DNA from: Rhizobacter koreensis
GTDB lineage: Bacteria > Pseudomonadota > Gammaproteobacteria > Burkholderiales > Burkholderiaceae_C
Direction of reading: 5' to 3'
DNA: 64,000 nucleotides
NCBI RefSeq assembly: GCF_013366375.1
Contig: NZ_JABWMJ010000002.1
Location: 372,001 to 436,000, forward strand
Shown: positions 16,819-25,364 of the stretch, piece by piece
Layout of the letters: each line of letters begins with the position of its first letter
Numbering within the stretch: the first letter of the stretch is position 1
Notes under the pieces: model-generated
The model's database searches: none
What the model saw: only the letters and a program-made list of their open reading frames with translations
What the model was told of the DNA's origin: nothing
Translations under genes and position numbers: made by a program

Positions 16819-17820
16819 TCAGTGCGCGGTCGAGGCGCGGTCGGGCAGCCAGCCGGCGGCTCGATACCACGCCACTGCATCGGCAAAGCCGCTGTCGATG
16901 TCGTGGCGCGGCGCCCAGCCCTCGGGCCGCGCGTGCTCGGCCGCACTCACCGACCAGTCGGGGTGGCGCAACTCGCGCAGCTTCTGCGAGTTGAGCATGC
17001 TCGCCGAGCCGAACGCACGCGCCACGTCGCCGACCCAGGCGACGCCGCGCAGCGCGGAGCCCGGGGCGCGTACGAAACGCGGCGCCGGGTTGCCGACGGC
17101 GCGCGCCGCAGCGCCGAGCAGCTCGTCCCAGCGGTAGCCCTCGGGCCGCGCGTCGGCCGCGGTGACGACGCGACCAGCAGGCCGTTCGGCCACCAGCAGC
17201 GCCATCAGCCGCACCAGATCGCCGACGTGGATCAGCGCCGCGCGCGCATCGGGGGCGCCGAGCAGCGGCACCCAGCGGCCGCGCGCGAGCTGGAAGAAGC
17301 GCAGCGTCTCGCGGTCGCCGGGCCCGTAGACCACCGGCGGGCGCAGCACGGTCGCGCCCTCGCCGAGCACGTCGAGCACCGCGTTCTCGCCGGCGCGCTT
17401 GCTCGCGGCGTAGTCCGAAAGCGCGGGCTCGCGCGCGGCGAGGCTCGAGACGAGGACGAACGGCGCCTGCGGCGCGACACGGCGCGCGGCGTGGGCGAGC
17501 GCCGCGGCGCCGTCGCGGTTGACGGCGAAGAAGTCGGCGCGGCGTGCCGCCTTGATCAGCCCGGCGCCATGGATGACGGCGTCGACGCCATCGACCAGGC
17601 GCTCGAGGGCCCGGTCGTCGGCCAGCGATCCCGCGACCACCTGCGGCGCGATGCCGAGCGCCGCGAGCTCGGTCGGGTCGCGACGCAGCAGCAGGCGCAC
17701 GCGCCAGCCGGCCTCGGACAACGCGACGAGAAGGTGCCGGCCGATGAAGCCCGTCGCGCCGGTGACCGCCACCAGCGGTGCGTGGTCCGCCGGCGGCGTT
17801 CGAGCAGGCGCGCTGCTCAC
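16819..17820 (-). CDS. CerR-like NAD(P)-dependent epimerase/dehydratase
   Basis: A 333-residue extended short-chain dehydrogenase. The dinucleotide-binding loop GATGFIG is at residues 21-27, the catalytic YxxxK is Y137/K141 (SDYAASKRAG) and a serine pair lies at 125-126 (VLVSS). In Caulobacter the sphingolipid reductase CerR is an epimerase/dehydratase-type protein and not a KDSR homologue. This gene is the best candidate here for reducing the 3-oxo group of the long-chain base or oxidised ceramide. It starts at GTG 17820 inside the stop of the acyltransferase gene (GTGA) and is the last gene of the long minus-strand unit that begins near 29747. Confidence 0.8.
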   Translation of the reverse strand: MSSAPARTPPADHAPLVAVTGATGFIGRHLLVALSEAGWRVRLLLRRDPTELAALGIAPQVVAGSLADDRALERLVDGVDAVIHGAGLIKAARRADFFAVNRDGAAALAHAARRVAPQAPFVLVSSLAAREPALSDYAASKRAGENAVLDVLGEGATVLRPPVVYGPGDRETLRFFQLARGRWVPLLGAPDARAALIHVGDLVRLMALLVAERPAGRVVTAADARPEGYRWDELLGAAARAVGNPAPRFVRAPGSALRGVAWVGDVARAFGSASMLNSQKLRELRHPDWSVSAAEHARPEGWAPRHDIDSGFADAVAWYRAAGWLPDRASTAH

Positions 17821-18779
17821 CGCACAGCCGCCGACGGCGTCGGTTCGTTCGCGCTCGCCGATGTGGTCGCCGCGGCGAGCGGGAACCTGCGCCAGCGCCG
17901 GTGGTGCCAGCTCCAGAGCTGCGGATGCTGCAGGATCTGGCGCTCGCTGACGCCGCACAGCGTCGCGACGTCGTCCTCGAGCCGGGCGCCGCCGAGCGCC
18001 ACCGGGGCGCCGATCTCGAAGCGCCAGCGTGGGCTCGCCGCGCTCGTCAGCACCGGCAGCACCGGCGCGCGCGCGGTCCGGGCAAGCTGCGCCGGGCCGG
18101 CGGGCATCGGCATGTCCTTGCCGACGAAGCGCTGCAGCATGCCGTCCTTCGCGTGCTTGACGCCCTGGTCGAGCATGATGAAGACGACGGCGCCCTTCTT
18201 CAGCGCCGCGACCATCCGGGCGTAGGCGCGGATGCCGGCGTTGGCGAGGATGCCTTCGATGCCGTAGCGCTCGAGGCCCTGCTGGAAGAAGCCCGCCGAC
18301 ATCATGCGGGCCTCGCGGTACACCACCGCGACCGGCCAGCCGAGCGCCGCCAGACGCGCCGGCAGCAGCGCGGCGTTGCCCATGTGGGCAGCGAGCAGGA
18401 TCGCGCCGCGCCCGCCGGCGAGCGCGTCGCGCAGGTGGTCGAGCCCCTCGATCTCGGCGTGCGCGGCGAGCACGTCGTCGGGCGGGCGGCGGTCGAGCAT
18501 CGCCATGGTCTCGAGCACCGCACCGTTGCTCGCGCGGTACGCCTCGCGCAGCAGCGCCGCGACGCCGGCGTCGCCCGCGGGCCGCCCGAGCACGCCGGCG
18601 ATGTCGTGCTGCAGGCGGCGCCGGCCGGCGAGGTCGAGACGGTACTGCAGCTCACCGGCCCAGCCGCCGACGCGCATGGCCTGCGTGAAGCCGATCGCGC
18701 GCACCAGCGTGCGCGCGACGAGAAAAGTGGCGCGCCGACGCGCGCGGCGCAGCGCAAGGCGCACGGACGAGTCAGCCAT
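17817..18779 (-). CDS. LpxL/HtrB-like lipid acyltransferase, acidic catalytic residue replaced
   Basis: A 320-residue protein of the lysophospholipid/lauroyl acyltransferase family. An N-terminal basic and hydrophobic segment (about 15-35) suggests inner-membrane association. The core motif reads AAHMGNAALLP: His 132 is present, but the acidic partner expected five residues later (HxGNWE in LpxL) is Ala 137. That casts doubt on standard HX4D/E catalysis. It may use another acid, have a different role, or bind lipid only. It overlaps the ABC exporter stop by 8 bases and the CerR-like start by 4. In this context the acceptor might be a sphingolipid and not lipid A, which is inference. Confidence 0.8.
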   Translation of the reverse strand: MADSSVRLALRRARRRATFLVARTLVRAIGFTQAMRVGGWAGELQYRLDLAGRRRLQHDIAGVLGRPAGDAGVAALLREAYRASNGAVLETMAMLDRRPPDDVLAAHAEIEGLDHLRDALAGGRGAILLAAHMGNAALLPARLAALGWPVAVVYREARMMSAGFFQQGLERYGIEGILANAGIRAYARMVAALKKGAVVFIMLDQGVKHAKDGMLQRFVGKDMPMPAGPAQLARTARAPVLPVLTSAASPRWRFEIGAPVALGGARLEDDVATLCGVSERQILQHPQLWSWHHRRWRRFPLAAATTSASANEPTPSAAVR

Positions 18780-20559
18780 GCACCGGCTGCTCGGTCACCG
18801 GGTCGCGCCGCACGGGGGTGCTGACCTGCCCGCCGGCGAGCCGGTAGACGCGGTCGGCGGCCTGCACGAGCAGATCCTGGTGCGCCACCGCGAGGATGGT
18901 GAGGCTGCCCTTGAGATGACGCACCGTCTCGATGACCGCGGCCTGCGCGTCGCGGTCGAGGCTGCTGGTCGCCTCGTCGAGAATCAGCAGGCTCGGGCGG
19001 TGCACCAGCGCGCGCGCGATCGCCAGACGCTGGCGCTGCCCGCCGGAAAGCCGCGAGCCGCCCTCGCCGACCGGCGTCTCGATGCCTTCGGGCATCGCGT
19101 CGACGAAGTCGAGCGCGTCGGCCGCTGCCAACGCGGCGCGGATGTCGTCCTCGCCGATGCCTTCCTCGCCGAGCGCGACGTTGTAGGCGATCGATTCGTT
19201 GACGAGGATCGACTCCTGCGGCACGTAGCCGATCTGGCGCCGCCACTGGCGCAGGTCGAGCTCGCCGAGCGGCACGTCGTCGACGACGATGCGGCCCGCG
19301 GTCGGCTGCAGGAGACCCACGACGAGGTCGAGCACCGTCGTCTTGCCGGCGCCCGACGGACCGACGAACACCGTGAGCTGCTGGGCGGGGATCGTGAACG
19401 AGGCGTCCGCCAGAATGGTCTGACCTTCCTCGTGCGCGAAGCTCACCGCCTCGAAGCGGATCGAATCGGCGAGCGGGACGGTGCGCTCGCCGCCGCGCGG
19501 CTCGCGCTGCGCCACCGCGGCGTCGATGCTGTCGACCAGCGACCAGTACGCGCTCTCGCGCACCGCCACCTGCTGGTACGCGCGCTGCGCCTTCGAGAGG
19601 TAGCTGACGACGCGGGCGAGCATGAACAGCATCACCATCACCGCCGCCATCGGCATCTTCAGCACCACGAGGCTGAGGAAGAAGCCCGCCGCGACCATCA
19701 TCGCGAGCAGCGGCTCCTGCAGCGCCGAGAGCGCCTCGCGGCTCACCACCTGGCGCCGGATCGCGCGGCGCAGCTTCTTGGTCTGGTCCGACAGCAGCGC
19801 GTCGACATGGCCCTCGCGTGCCATCGCCTTGAGCGCCTTGGCGGCCGCGAGCTGGCCGCTGATCGACGTCAGGAGGCCCTTCATCAGCTTGGTCTGGTTC
19901 TGCCCGGCGCGCCGCGACGAGCGGATCAGCGATTGCAGGAGCGTCAGCAGCACGGCTCCGGCGAGCGCCGCGGCGAGCCCCGCCTGCCACGAGATCGAGA
20001 GCGCGATGCCCATGTAGATCAGCGCGTTGAGCAGCATCGCGGTCATGTCTGCGCAGTGCTGGAAGGCGTCGGACGCGCGCTGGGCCTCGGTCGCGACCGC
20101 GTTCGAGAGCCCGCCCACCGATTGCCGCAGGTGATGGCGCCAGCGCGCGCCCATCACGGCGCGGATCAGCGCCAGGCGCAGGTCGGTCGCGATGTGCGCG
20201 ACGGTGTAGCCGACCTGCCGGTTGGCGAGCAGCGAGAGCGCGCCCTTGAGCGTGATGAGCGCCAGCGCGAGACCGAGCAGCACGCCGGCGTTCGGCTCCA
20301 TCCCGAGGGTCTGCGCGACCTGCGCGGCCACGCGCTCCGGCAGCGACGGCTCGGCGCTCGGCGCGCCTTCGCGCGTCGCCAGCGTCAGCATCGAAAGCAG
20401 CATCGACATGCCGAGCCCGTCCATCAGGCCGGCGAGCAGCACCGCGAACAGCGCGGCGACGCTGCGCCCAGGGTAGGCGCGCACGAACGCCGTGATCATC
20501 GGCAGCGCGCCACGCTTGTTGCGGTCGGCCGGAGCCCGGTCCGCGGGTGAGGCTTTCAT
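18772..20559 (-). CDS. MsbA-like ABC lipid exporter
   Basis: A 595-residue half-transporter with a membrane domain followed by an ATPase domain. Six predicted membrane helices lie within residues 30-320. The nucleotide-binding domain has Walker A GPSGAGKT (400-407), signature LSGGQ (504-508), Walker B LLILDEA (524-530) and the switch His 560. All key residues are intact. MsbA-type homodimers flip lipid A core or other lipids across the inner membrane. It overlaps the lipid kinase stop (ATGA at 20559) and the acyltransferase start. By position it is a candidate flippase for the sphingolipid made here, acting before the LptFG fusion. It could instead be a second general MsbA. Confidence 0.88.
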   Translation of the reverse strand: MKASPADRAPADRNKRGALPMITAFVRAYPGRSVAALFAVLLAGLMDGLGMSMLLSMLTLATREGAPSAEPSLPERVAAQVAQTLGMEPNAGVLLGLALALITLKGALSLLANRQVGYTVAHIATDLRLALIRAVMGARWRHHLRQSVGGLSNAVATEAQRASDAFQHCADMTAMLLNALIYMGIALSISWQAGLAAALAGAVLLTLLQSLIRSSRRAGQNQTKLMKGLLTSISGQLAAAKALKAMAREGHVDALLSDQTKKLRRAIRRQVVSREALSALQEPLLAMMVAAGFFLSLVVLKMPMAAVMVMLFMLARVVSYLSKAQRAYQQVAVRESAYWSLVDSIDAAVAQREPRGGERTVPLADSIRFEAVSFAHEEGQTILADASFTIPAQQLTVFVGPSGAGKTTVLDLVVGLLQPTAGRIVVDDVPLGELDLRQWRRQIGYVPQESILVNESIAYNVALGEEGIGEDDIRAALAAADALDFVDAMPEGIETPVGEGGSRLSGGQRQRLAIARALVHRPSLLILDEATSSLDRDAQAAVIETVRHLKGSLTILAVAHQDLLVQAADRVYRLAGGQVSTPVRRDPVTEQPVHG

Positions 20560-21572
20560 CGGCTGAAGAAGCGGAGCGCCGGGCCGGCGCTGACGACCAC
20601 CGGCCGCGCCGGGTCGACGTCGAACTTCTCGCCATCGAGCACGTAGCCGGCGAGGCCGAGCACCTCGAGGCGGTCGCAGCGCCCGCTCAAGTAGCCGTTG
20701 GCGCGGTTCATCGCGGCCGAGTATCGCCCGCGCACCAGGCGCGGCAGCGAGCGCCAGAAGCGCGGCGCGCCGGCCGCGACGGCGGTCACGCGCAGCCCGC
20801 CGGTGCCGCGTTCGGCGTAGGGGTCGAGCAGACCGCGCCGGTGCAGCAGGGTCGACGCGAGGAGCAGGCTGACGCGGCCGTCGAGGTCGCCGAGGCCGTC
20901 GGCGCGAACCGTAAGACGTGGGCAGGTCAGGCCCGCCCGCCCCTGCAGCGCGCGCGCCGCCAGGCCGAGCGCGAACCATGGGGTGCTGAGATGCCCGGTA
21001 CGGAGCAGCCCGCTGCCGCCGGCGCGGTACGCGTGGGCGCGCCGGATGATGGTGTCGACGGTGGCACCGCCGAACAGGAAGCCGTGGCGCAGCGGCAAAC
21101 CGGGCTGGTCGATGCGCAGCACGCTGCGTTCGACGATCGAGCCGTCCCAGACGCCCGCGCGCAGCTGCTCGAGTCCGCTGCGCAGCCCCCCGAGCGCATC
21201 GAACCCCGGCAGCAGGTCGGCGGCGGTGACGTTGCTGCGACCGCCCGGCAGCACCAGCAGGTCGGGAAGCCAGCTTCCAGCCGGCCGTTCGGCCAGGCGC
21301 TCGATCAGCGCGTGCACGGTGCCGTCGCCGGCGAGCACGATCACGTGGCGCTGCCGCCGCGCCAGGATGCGCTCGACCGCCGCGCTCGTCGCCTCGGGGC
21401 TGCCATCGACGCACTCGACCTCGGCGCCGTGGGCGGTCGCCAGCGCGATCGCGCGCTCGGCGAGCCCGCGCGACGCGCGAAAGCTCAGCGGATTGACGAG
21501 GAGGAGCGGGGTTCGGTCGATCGCGAGGCGACCCGCAGGGCCGAGCCCCTGCCCGGCGCCGCTCGGCTTCAA
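20556..21572 (-). CDS. Diacylglycerol/sphingosine kinase-type lipid kinase, candidate ceramide kinase
   Basis: A 338-residue member of the DAGK-catalytic family. The nucleotide loop is LAGDGTVHALIERL (about 80-93, AGDGT instead of GGDGT), followed by LPGGRSNVTAADLL (109-121), the equivalent of PxGTxNxxA, and a late VLDGEKFD carrying the expected catalytic Asp. It would phosphorylate a lipid hydroxyl. Caulobacter uses a kinase of this family (CpgB) on ceramide, so ceramide or the long-chain base is the inferred substrate. The only sensible start is TTG at 21572, which shares TTGA with the desaturase stop, so initiation is probably coupled. It is followed immediately by the ABC exporter (ATGA). 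Confidence 0.82.
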   Translation of the reverse strand: MKPSGAGQGLGPAGRLAIDRTPLLLVNPLSFRASRGLAERAIALATAHGAEVECVDGSPEATSAAVERILARRQRHVIVLAGDGTVHALIERLAERPAGSWLPDLLVLPGGRSNVTAADLLPGFDALGGLRSGLEQLRAGVWDGSIVERSVLRIDQPGLPLRHGFLFGGATVDTIIRRAHAYRAGGSGLLRTGHLSTPWFALGLAARALQGRAGLTCPRLTVRADGLGDLDGRVSLLLASTLLHRRGLLDPYAERGTGGLRVTAVAAGAPRFWRSLPRLVRGRYSAAMNRANGYLSGRCDRLEVLGLAGYVLDGEKFDVDPARPVVVSAGPALRFFSR

Positions 21573-22717
21573 GTGCGCGGCGTCGGCGCCGACCAGCGCT
21601 GCATCGACGACTGCGGACGCGAAGTCCGGCGCGCCGAGACCCACAGCTCGCGCACGCCGGCGAAGAAGCTCGCGCGATTGGTCGAGCGGTACGGCGAGTC
21701 GGCCGGCAGCCCTTCCATCAGGCGCTGGTGCGCACGGCCGAGGTTGTGGTACGGCAGCGCCGGGAACATGTGGTGCAGCGCGTGGTAGCGCAGGCCGACC
21801 GGGAACAGCACCACCGTGAGCCAGGTCTGGCCGGTGATGTTGATCGAGTCCTCGACCTGCTGCGCGAGGGTCATGCCGCGCCCGTCGTTGCCGTAGCGGT
21901 GCGCGGCGAGGTTGCGGACCCAGTTCAGCGCCAGCGTCAGCGCGACGAGGATGTAGGCCCGGCCGAGGTGCCGGGCCTCGATGACGCCGCGCCAGGTGAG
22001 CACGCCCAGCACCACCAGGTAGGCGAAGCACAGCGCCTCCACCATCTTCAGGTGGCGCTCGTCGCGCCTGGGGAAGCGCTTGCGGTAGTACGGGTTCGAG
22101 ACCGCCGCCGACGCGCGCGTCAGCACCCACTCGCGGAACCTGGGGAACAGCCACGACAGCGGCGCCAGCACGCCGAACCGCACCAGCTGGAACAGCGGCA
22201 GCAGCGGCGCCTGCGCCAGGTACTTGATCGTCTCGCCGATGGGCGACGACGCGAGCGGCAGGTACTCGCCGTCGGCCGGCGTTCCGAACAGCCGGTGGTT
22301 GTGATGCTCGGTGTGGTTGCGATACATGATCCACGGCATCAGCAGCGGGATGCCGATCAGCGCGTTCCAGGCGCGCTTGAAGCCGACCATCTGGCGCGCC
22401 GGCATGTGGACGATCTCGTGGATGAAGGTGCCGGCGCGGAAGAAGAACACGCTCGCGCCCAGCAGACCCACGAGCTGCCAGGCGCTCCAGCCGTCGGCCA
22501 GCATGTAGAGCGCACCGAACGCCCACGCCAGCGACGTGCTCGCCAGGAAGTCGACCCAGTAGATCGCCGGCGAGCGCTGGAACAGCTCGCCGATCAGGCG
22601 GCGCGCGTCCTCGCGCCATTCGGCGTGCGGCGCCGTGTCGGCAGCGGGGTCCGGGAGCTCGGCACCATCGACAGGGGCGTTCATCAGCGCGGCAGCAGGC
22701 ACGATCGGAGCTTTCAT
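21569..22717 (-). CDS. Membrane fatty-acid/sphingolipid desaturase or hydroxylase
   Basis: A 382-residue membrane di-iron enzyme. The three histidine boxes are present: HEIVH (H100, H104), HTEHH (H135, H138, H139) and HALHH (H312, H315, H316). Hydrophobic pairs lie at about 55-95, 115-132, 225-265 and 295-308. The family introduces double bonds or hydroxyls into acyl chains. In this locus the sphingoid base or N-acyl chain is the likely target, which is inference. The start is ATG at 22717, with a second ATG 11 codons in (22684) and no clear ribosome binding site for either. A 167-base gap separates it from the ELM1 fusion upstream, and it overlaps the kinase start downstream. Confidence 0.82.
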   Translation of the reverse strand: MKAPIVPAAALMNAPVDGAELPDPAADTAPHAEWREDARRLIGELFQRSPAIYWVDFLASTSLAWAFGALYMLADGWSAWQLVGLLGASVFFFRAGTFIHEIVHMPARQMVGFKRAWNALIGIPLLMPWIMYRNHTEHHNHRLFGTPADGEYLPLASSPIGETIKYLAQAPLLPLFQLVRFGVLAPLSWLFPRFREWVLTRASAAVSNPYYRKRFPRRDERHLKMVEALCFAYLVVLGVLTWRGVIEARHLGRAYILVALTLALNWVRNLAAHRYGNDGRGMTLAQQVEDSINITGQTWLTVVLFPVGLRYHALHHMFPALPYHNLGRAHQRLMEGLPADSPYRSTNRASFFAGVRELWVSARRTSRPQSSMQRWSAPTPRT

Positions 22718-22884
22718 GGAGGAACGGACGGCGGCGGACCTGGAACGGCGGCGCGCGGCCTCGCGTCCGCGCCTGCTCGCCGGATGGCGGTGCGTCGCTC
22801 GGGCACGCGAGGAGCGTGGGGAGCGCCGACGAGCGCGCGGCCGGGACCGCGCCGCGGCCAGGCCGGCCGCGCGAAGCCGCGGGA

Positions 22885-25272
22885 TTATGGCAGGAGCGGT
22901 CGCTCGGCGGTGACGAGTTCGCGAATGGCCCGGATCGCGCGGGCGCGTGCCGCTTCGAGCAGCGCCGGCGGCAGGCCCGGCGGCGCGTCGAGCCCGCCGG
23001 GCAGCGTGCTGAGGCCGAGCGCCTCGTGGAGCGGCTCGAAGCGTCGCTCGCGGCGCAGGCCCGCGGCGACGGCGGCCAGGTAGGCGCGTGCGCGCCAGCC
23101 CTGCTGGCGCTCCACGCCGCGGTCGCCGGCGTCGCGCTCGACCACCCCGCACCAGCGCTCGACCGCGTGCCGCAGCCGCGCCTTGCCCGAACGGCGAATC
23201 GGCGTCGGAAACACCGCCACCGGCCGCCCGGTGAGGCTCACCTCGGCCAGCATGGTCGCGCTGTCGCCGGTGACGATGAAGGCGTCGGCGAGCGCCAGCA
23301 ACGCGGCGTACGGGTTCTCGTCGCCGGCGCCGAACTGGTGGCTCCAGTGCGGTGCGTCGATCGCCTCGAGCAACGCGCGAGCGGCGTCGGTCGACGTGCG
23401 CGGGCTGGTCGTGACGAGCAGCGAACCGCCGCGCGCACGGGCCGCCTCGCTCGCTTGGCGGCCGAGCGCTGCGGCAGCGCCGGGATCGAGGCGATAGGGC
23501 GTGGCGCTGCCGCCGACGAGAAGCGCGATCCACGGCCGCGGCAACGTCGCGAAACGCTGTGTCCAGCGCGCCCGCGCCGCCGCATCGACCCCGCGCGGGG
23601 CGACGTACGGCGCCGGCAGCCCGACGACGTTCTCGGCGAGCGGCACGCCGTATTGCGGCGTCGTCAGCACGAGGTCGAAGCGCGACAGCGGGACGCGCGA
23701 GCGACCGATGTTGACGATGCGGGCCCGCCCGCCCGAGCGCGCCCGGATCCAGCGCGCGACCGGGGCGCTGCGCCGCCCGGCGCTGATCACCAGGTCGGGC
23801 CACGGCGCCGCGAGGCCCGCGATGCGGCTCGGCGAAAGACGCCCGCCGAGCCATGCGTTGACGCGATACGCGGTGCGGCTGAACACCGCCTTTTTCGTCT
23901 CGCAAGGCCAGCCGAGCGCGTCGGCGATCGCGACCAGCTGGGCGTTGTCGCCGGCGTGGCTGCCGAGCAGCACCCAGACCGTGGGTGCGACCGACGCCCG
24001 CGCCGCGCGATCGGCGCGAAAGCGCTGCAGATGGCCCGACGCATCGCGACAGTCGAGCTGCCAGCAACGGTCGGGGTAACGCGCGCCGACACGCCGCAGC
24101 AGCCGGCGCCAGCCTTCGACGTGGCTCGCGATCGAACCGTCGCGCCGCAGCGTCGCCGCGACGTAGACGAGCTTGCCGGCACGCGCGAACAAGCGATCGA
24201 CGAGCCACGGCAGGTCCTCGGGCGGCGCCTGCTCGAGCCCCCACGCGGCGACCGCGTGGACCCGCTGGGTCGGGATATCGCGCAGCTCGCCGAGGCCGAT
24301 GCGCCGAGTGCTTGCGCCGGTCGGCGCGGCGAGCGTCGCGGCACCGACGTGGCCGATGCTCGCGACACCGAGCTCGCGCGCCAGCGCCGCGACGTCCGCC
24401 GGCAGTGCGGCGTCGAGCTCGCGCGCGCGCTCGCATGCCGCGGTGAAGCCGGGGCTGGGCCGCTCCGCGCGGTAGAGCTCCCAGCCGGCGACGTCGGCGG
24501 CGTGCTCGAGCGCGAGGAAGCGCTCGGCGTGCGGGTGGATGCGATACGTGTACTGGTCGCGCAGCGGCTGCCACGGCTGCGCGTCGAGCGCCGTGAAGTG
24601 CAGCAGCTTCGAGCGGCCGGGCACGAATTCGGTGTCGCGCGCGTGCCAGACCGGATCGAGCGCGCCCCAGCGGCCCGGCTCTGCCTCGGCGGCGGCGTGC
24701 AGGCTCTTCTTGCTGCGCCGACGCGCCGCGTCGTAGCTCCAGCAGGCGAGCATGCGCGCGCAGTCGATCAGCATCACGGCGGTGTCGCGCGGCGACAGCG
24801 CCAGGTAGCCGTGGCCGTCCATCGGCTGGTCGAACAGCTCGGCCGGGTCGCCGAACCAGACCTGGTCGACGTCGTTGTAGATCGCGCGGCCGTGCCCGCC
24901 GGCGAGCGCCGGGATCGCGAAGCGGTAGTTGGTGAACCCGGTGCGCCAGCCCTTCTCGTCGAAGGCCGGAAGGCGACTCATGCGGTAGATCTCGTAGCGC
25001 CGGTCGGGGTTGCGCACCTGCTCGAGCGCGAACACGAAGATGCGCTCGGCGCGGTACTGCGCGGGCTCGGTGCCGAGGAAGATCCGCACCGCGGGCCGGT
25101 CAGGTGCCCCGGGCCGCGCCGCGAGCACGATCGGCTCGATCAGCGGCGCCGGGTCGGCCGCCGCACCGGATGCCGGTGCGGCTCGCGCGCCGTCCTCGGG
25201 GCGGGCGGCGGGGCCGCGCGCGGTGTCGAACGAGGTGCCCACGGCCGATGCCACGGGTTGGCTGGAACTCAT
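22885..25272 (-). CDS. Glycosyltransferase-like domain fused to an ELM1-family domain
   Basis: A 795-residue protein with at least two parts. Residues about 60-270 look like a GT-A glycosyltransferase: an N-terminal VRIFLGTEP strand and IYNDVDQVWFGDP at 131-143, whose DxD lies at 134-136. Residues about 440-795 match the ELM1-like family: WVLLGSHAGDNAQ, PDLVISAGRRSAP, NIGRSR, LVGGSATPY, NPYAALLALADAFIVTGDSATM and a late TGRPVAVF. ELM1-like proteins have a GT-B-like fold and are usually stand-alone at about 330-400 residues. The middle segment (about 300-440) is unassigned. No signal peptide is seen, so it is cytoplasmic or peripheral. It lies between the nonulosonate genes and the desaturase, and glycosylation of the lipid is inferred. 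Confidence 0.75.
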   Translation of the reverse strand: MSSSQPVASAVGTSFDTARGPAARPEDGARAAPASGAAADPAPLIEPIVLAARPGAPDRPAVRIFLGTEPAQYRAERIFVFALEQVRNPDRRYEIYRMSRLPAFDEKGWRTGFTNYRFAIPALAGGHGRAIYNDVDQVWFGDPAELFDQPMDGHGYLALSPRDTAVMLIDCARMLACWSYDAARRRSKKSLHAAAEAEPGRWGALDPVWHARDTEFVPGRSKLLHFTALDAQPWQPLRDQYTYRIHPHAERFLALEHAADVAGWELYRAERPSPGFTAACERARELDAALPADVAALARELGVASIGHVGAATLAAPTGASTRRIGLGELRDIPTQRVHAVAAWGLEQAPPEDLPWLVDRLFARAGKLVYVAATLRRDGSIASHVEGWRRLLRRVGARYPDRCWQLDCRDASGHLQRFRADRAARASVAPTVWVLLGSHAGDNAQLVAIADALGWPCETKKAVFSRTAYRVNAWLGGRLSPSRIAGLAAPWPDLVISAGRRSAPVARWIRARSGGRARIVNIGRSRVPLSRFDLVLTTPQYGVPLAENVVGLPAPYVAPRGVDAAARARWTQRFATLPRPWIALLVGGSATPYRLDPGAAAALGRQASEAARARGGSLLVTTSPRTSTDAARALLEAIDAPHWSHQFGAGDENPYAALLALADAFIVTGDSATMLAEVSLTGRPVAVFPTPIRRSGKARLRHAVERWCGVVERDAGDRGVERQQGWRARAYLAAVAAGLRRERRFEPLHEALGLSTLPGGLDAPPGLPPALLEAARARAIRAIRELVTAERPLLP

Positions 25273-25364
25273 GCGGCGGCGCGGGAGAAGCGGTCGGCGA
25301 TGCTACACCGCGCCCCGCCGCGCCCTCGACGCGGCCGTGTCGCCCTGCTCGCGGCGCATGCGCC

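Noticed and set aside
10659..20559. Reading the MsbA-like, LpxL-like and LptFG genes as ordinary LPS genes
   Set aside because: No lpx, kdo, heptose or O-antigen assembly genes are near. The neighbours are ACP, ligases, Spt-type, CerR-like, kinase and CDP-alcohol enzymes, so a sphingolipid role fits better, though it is not proven.
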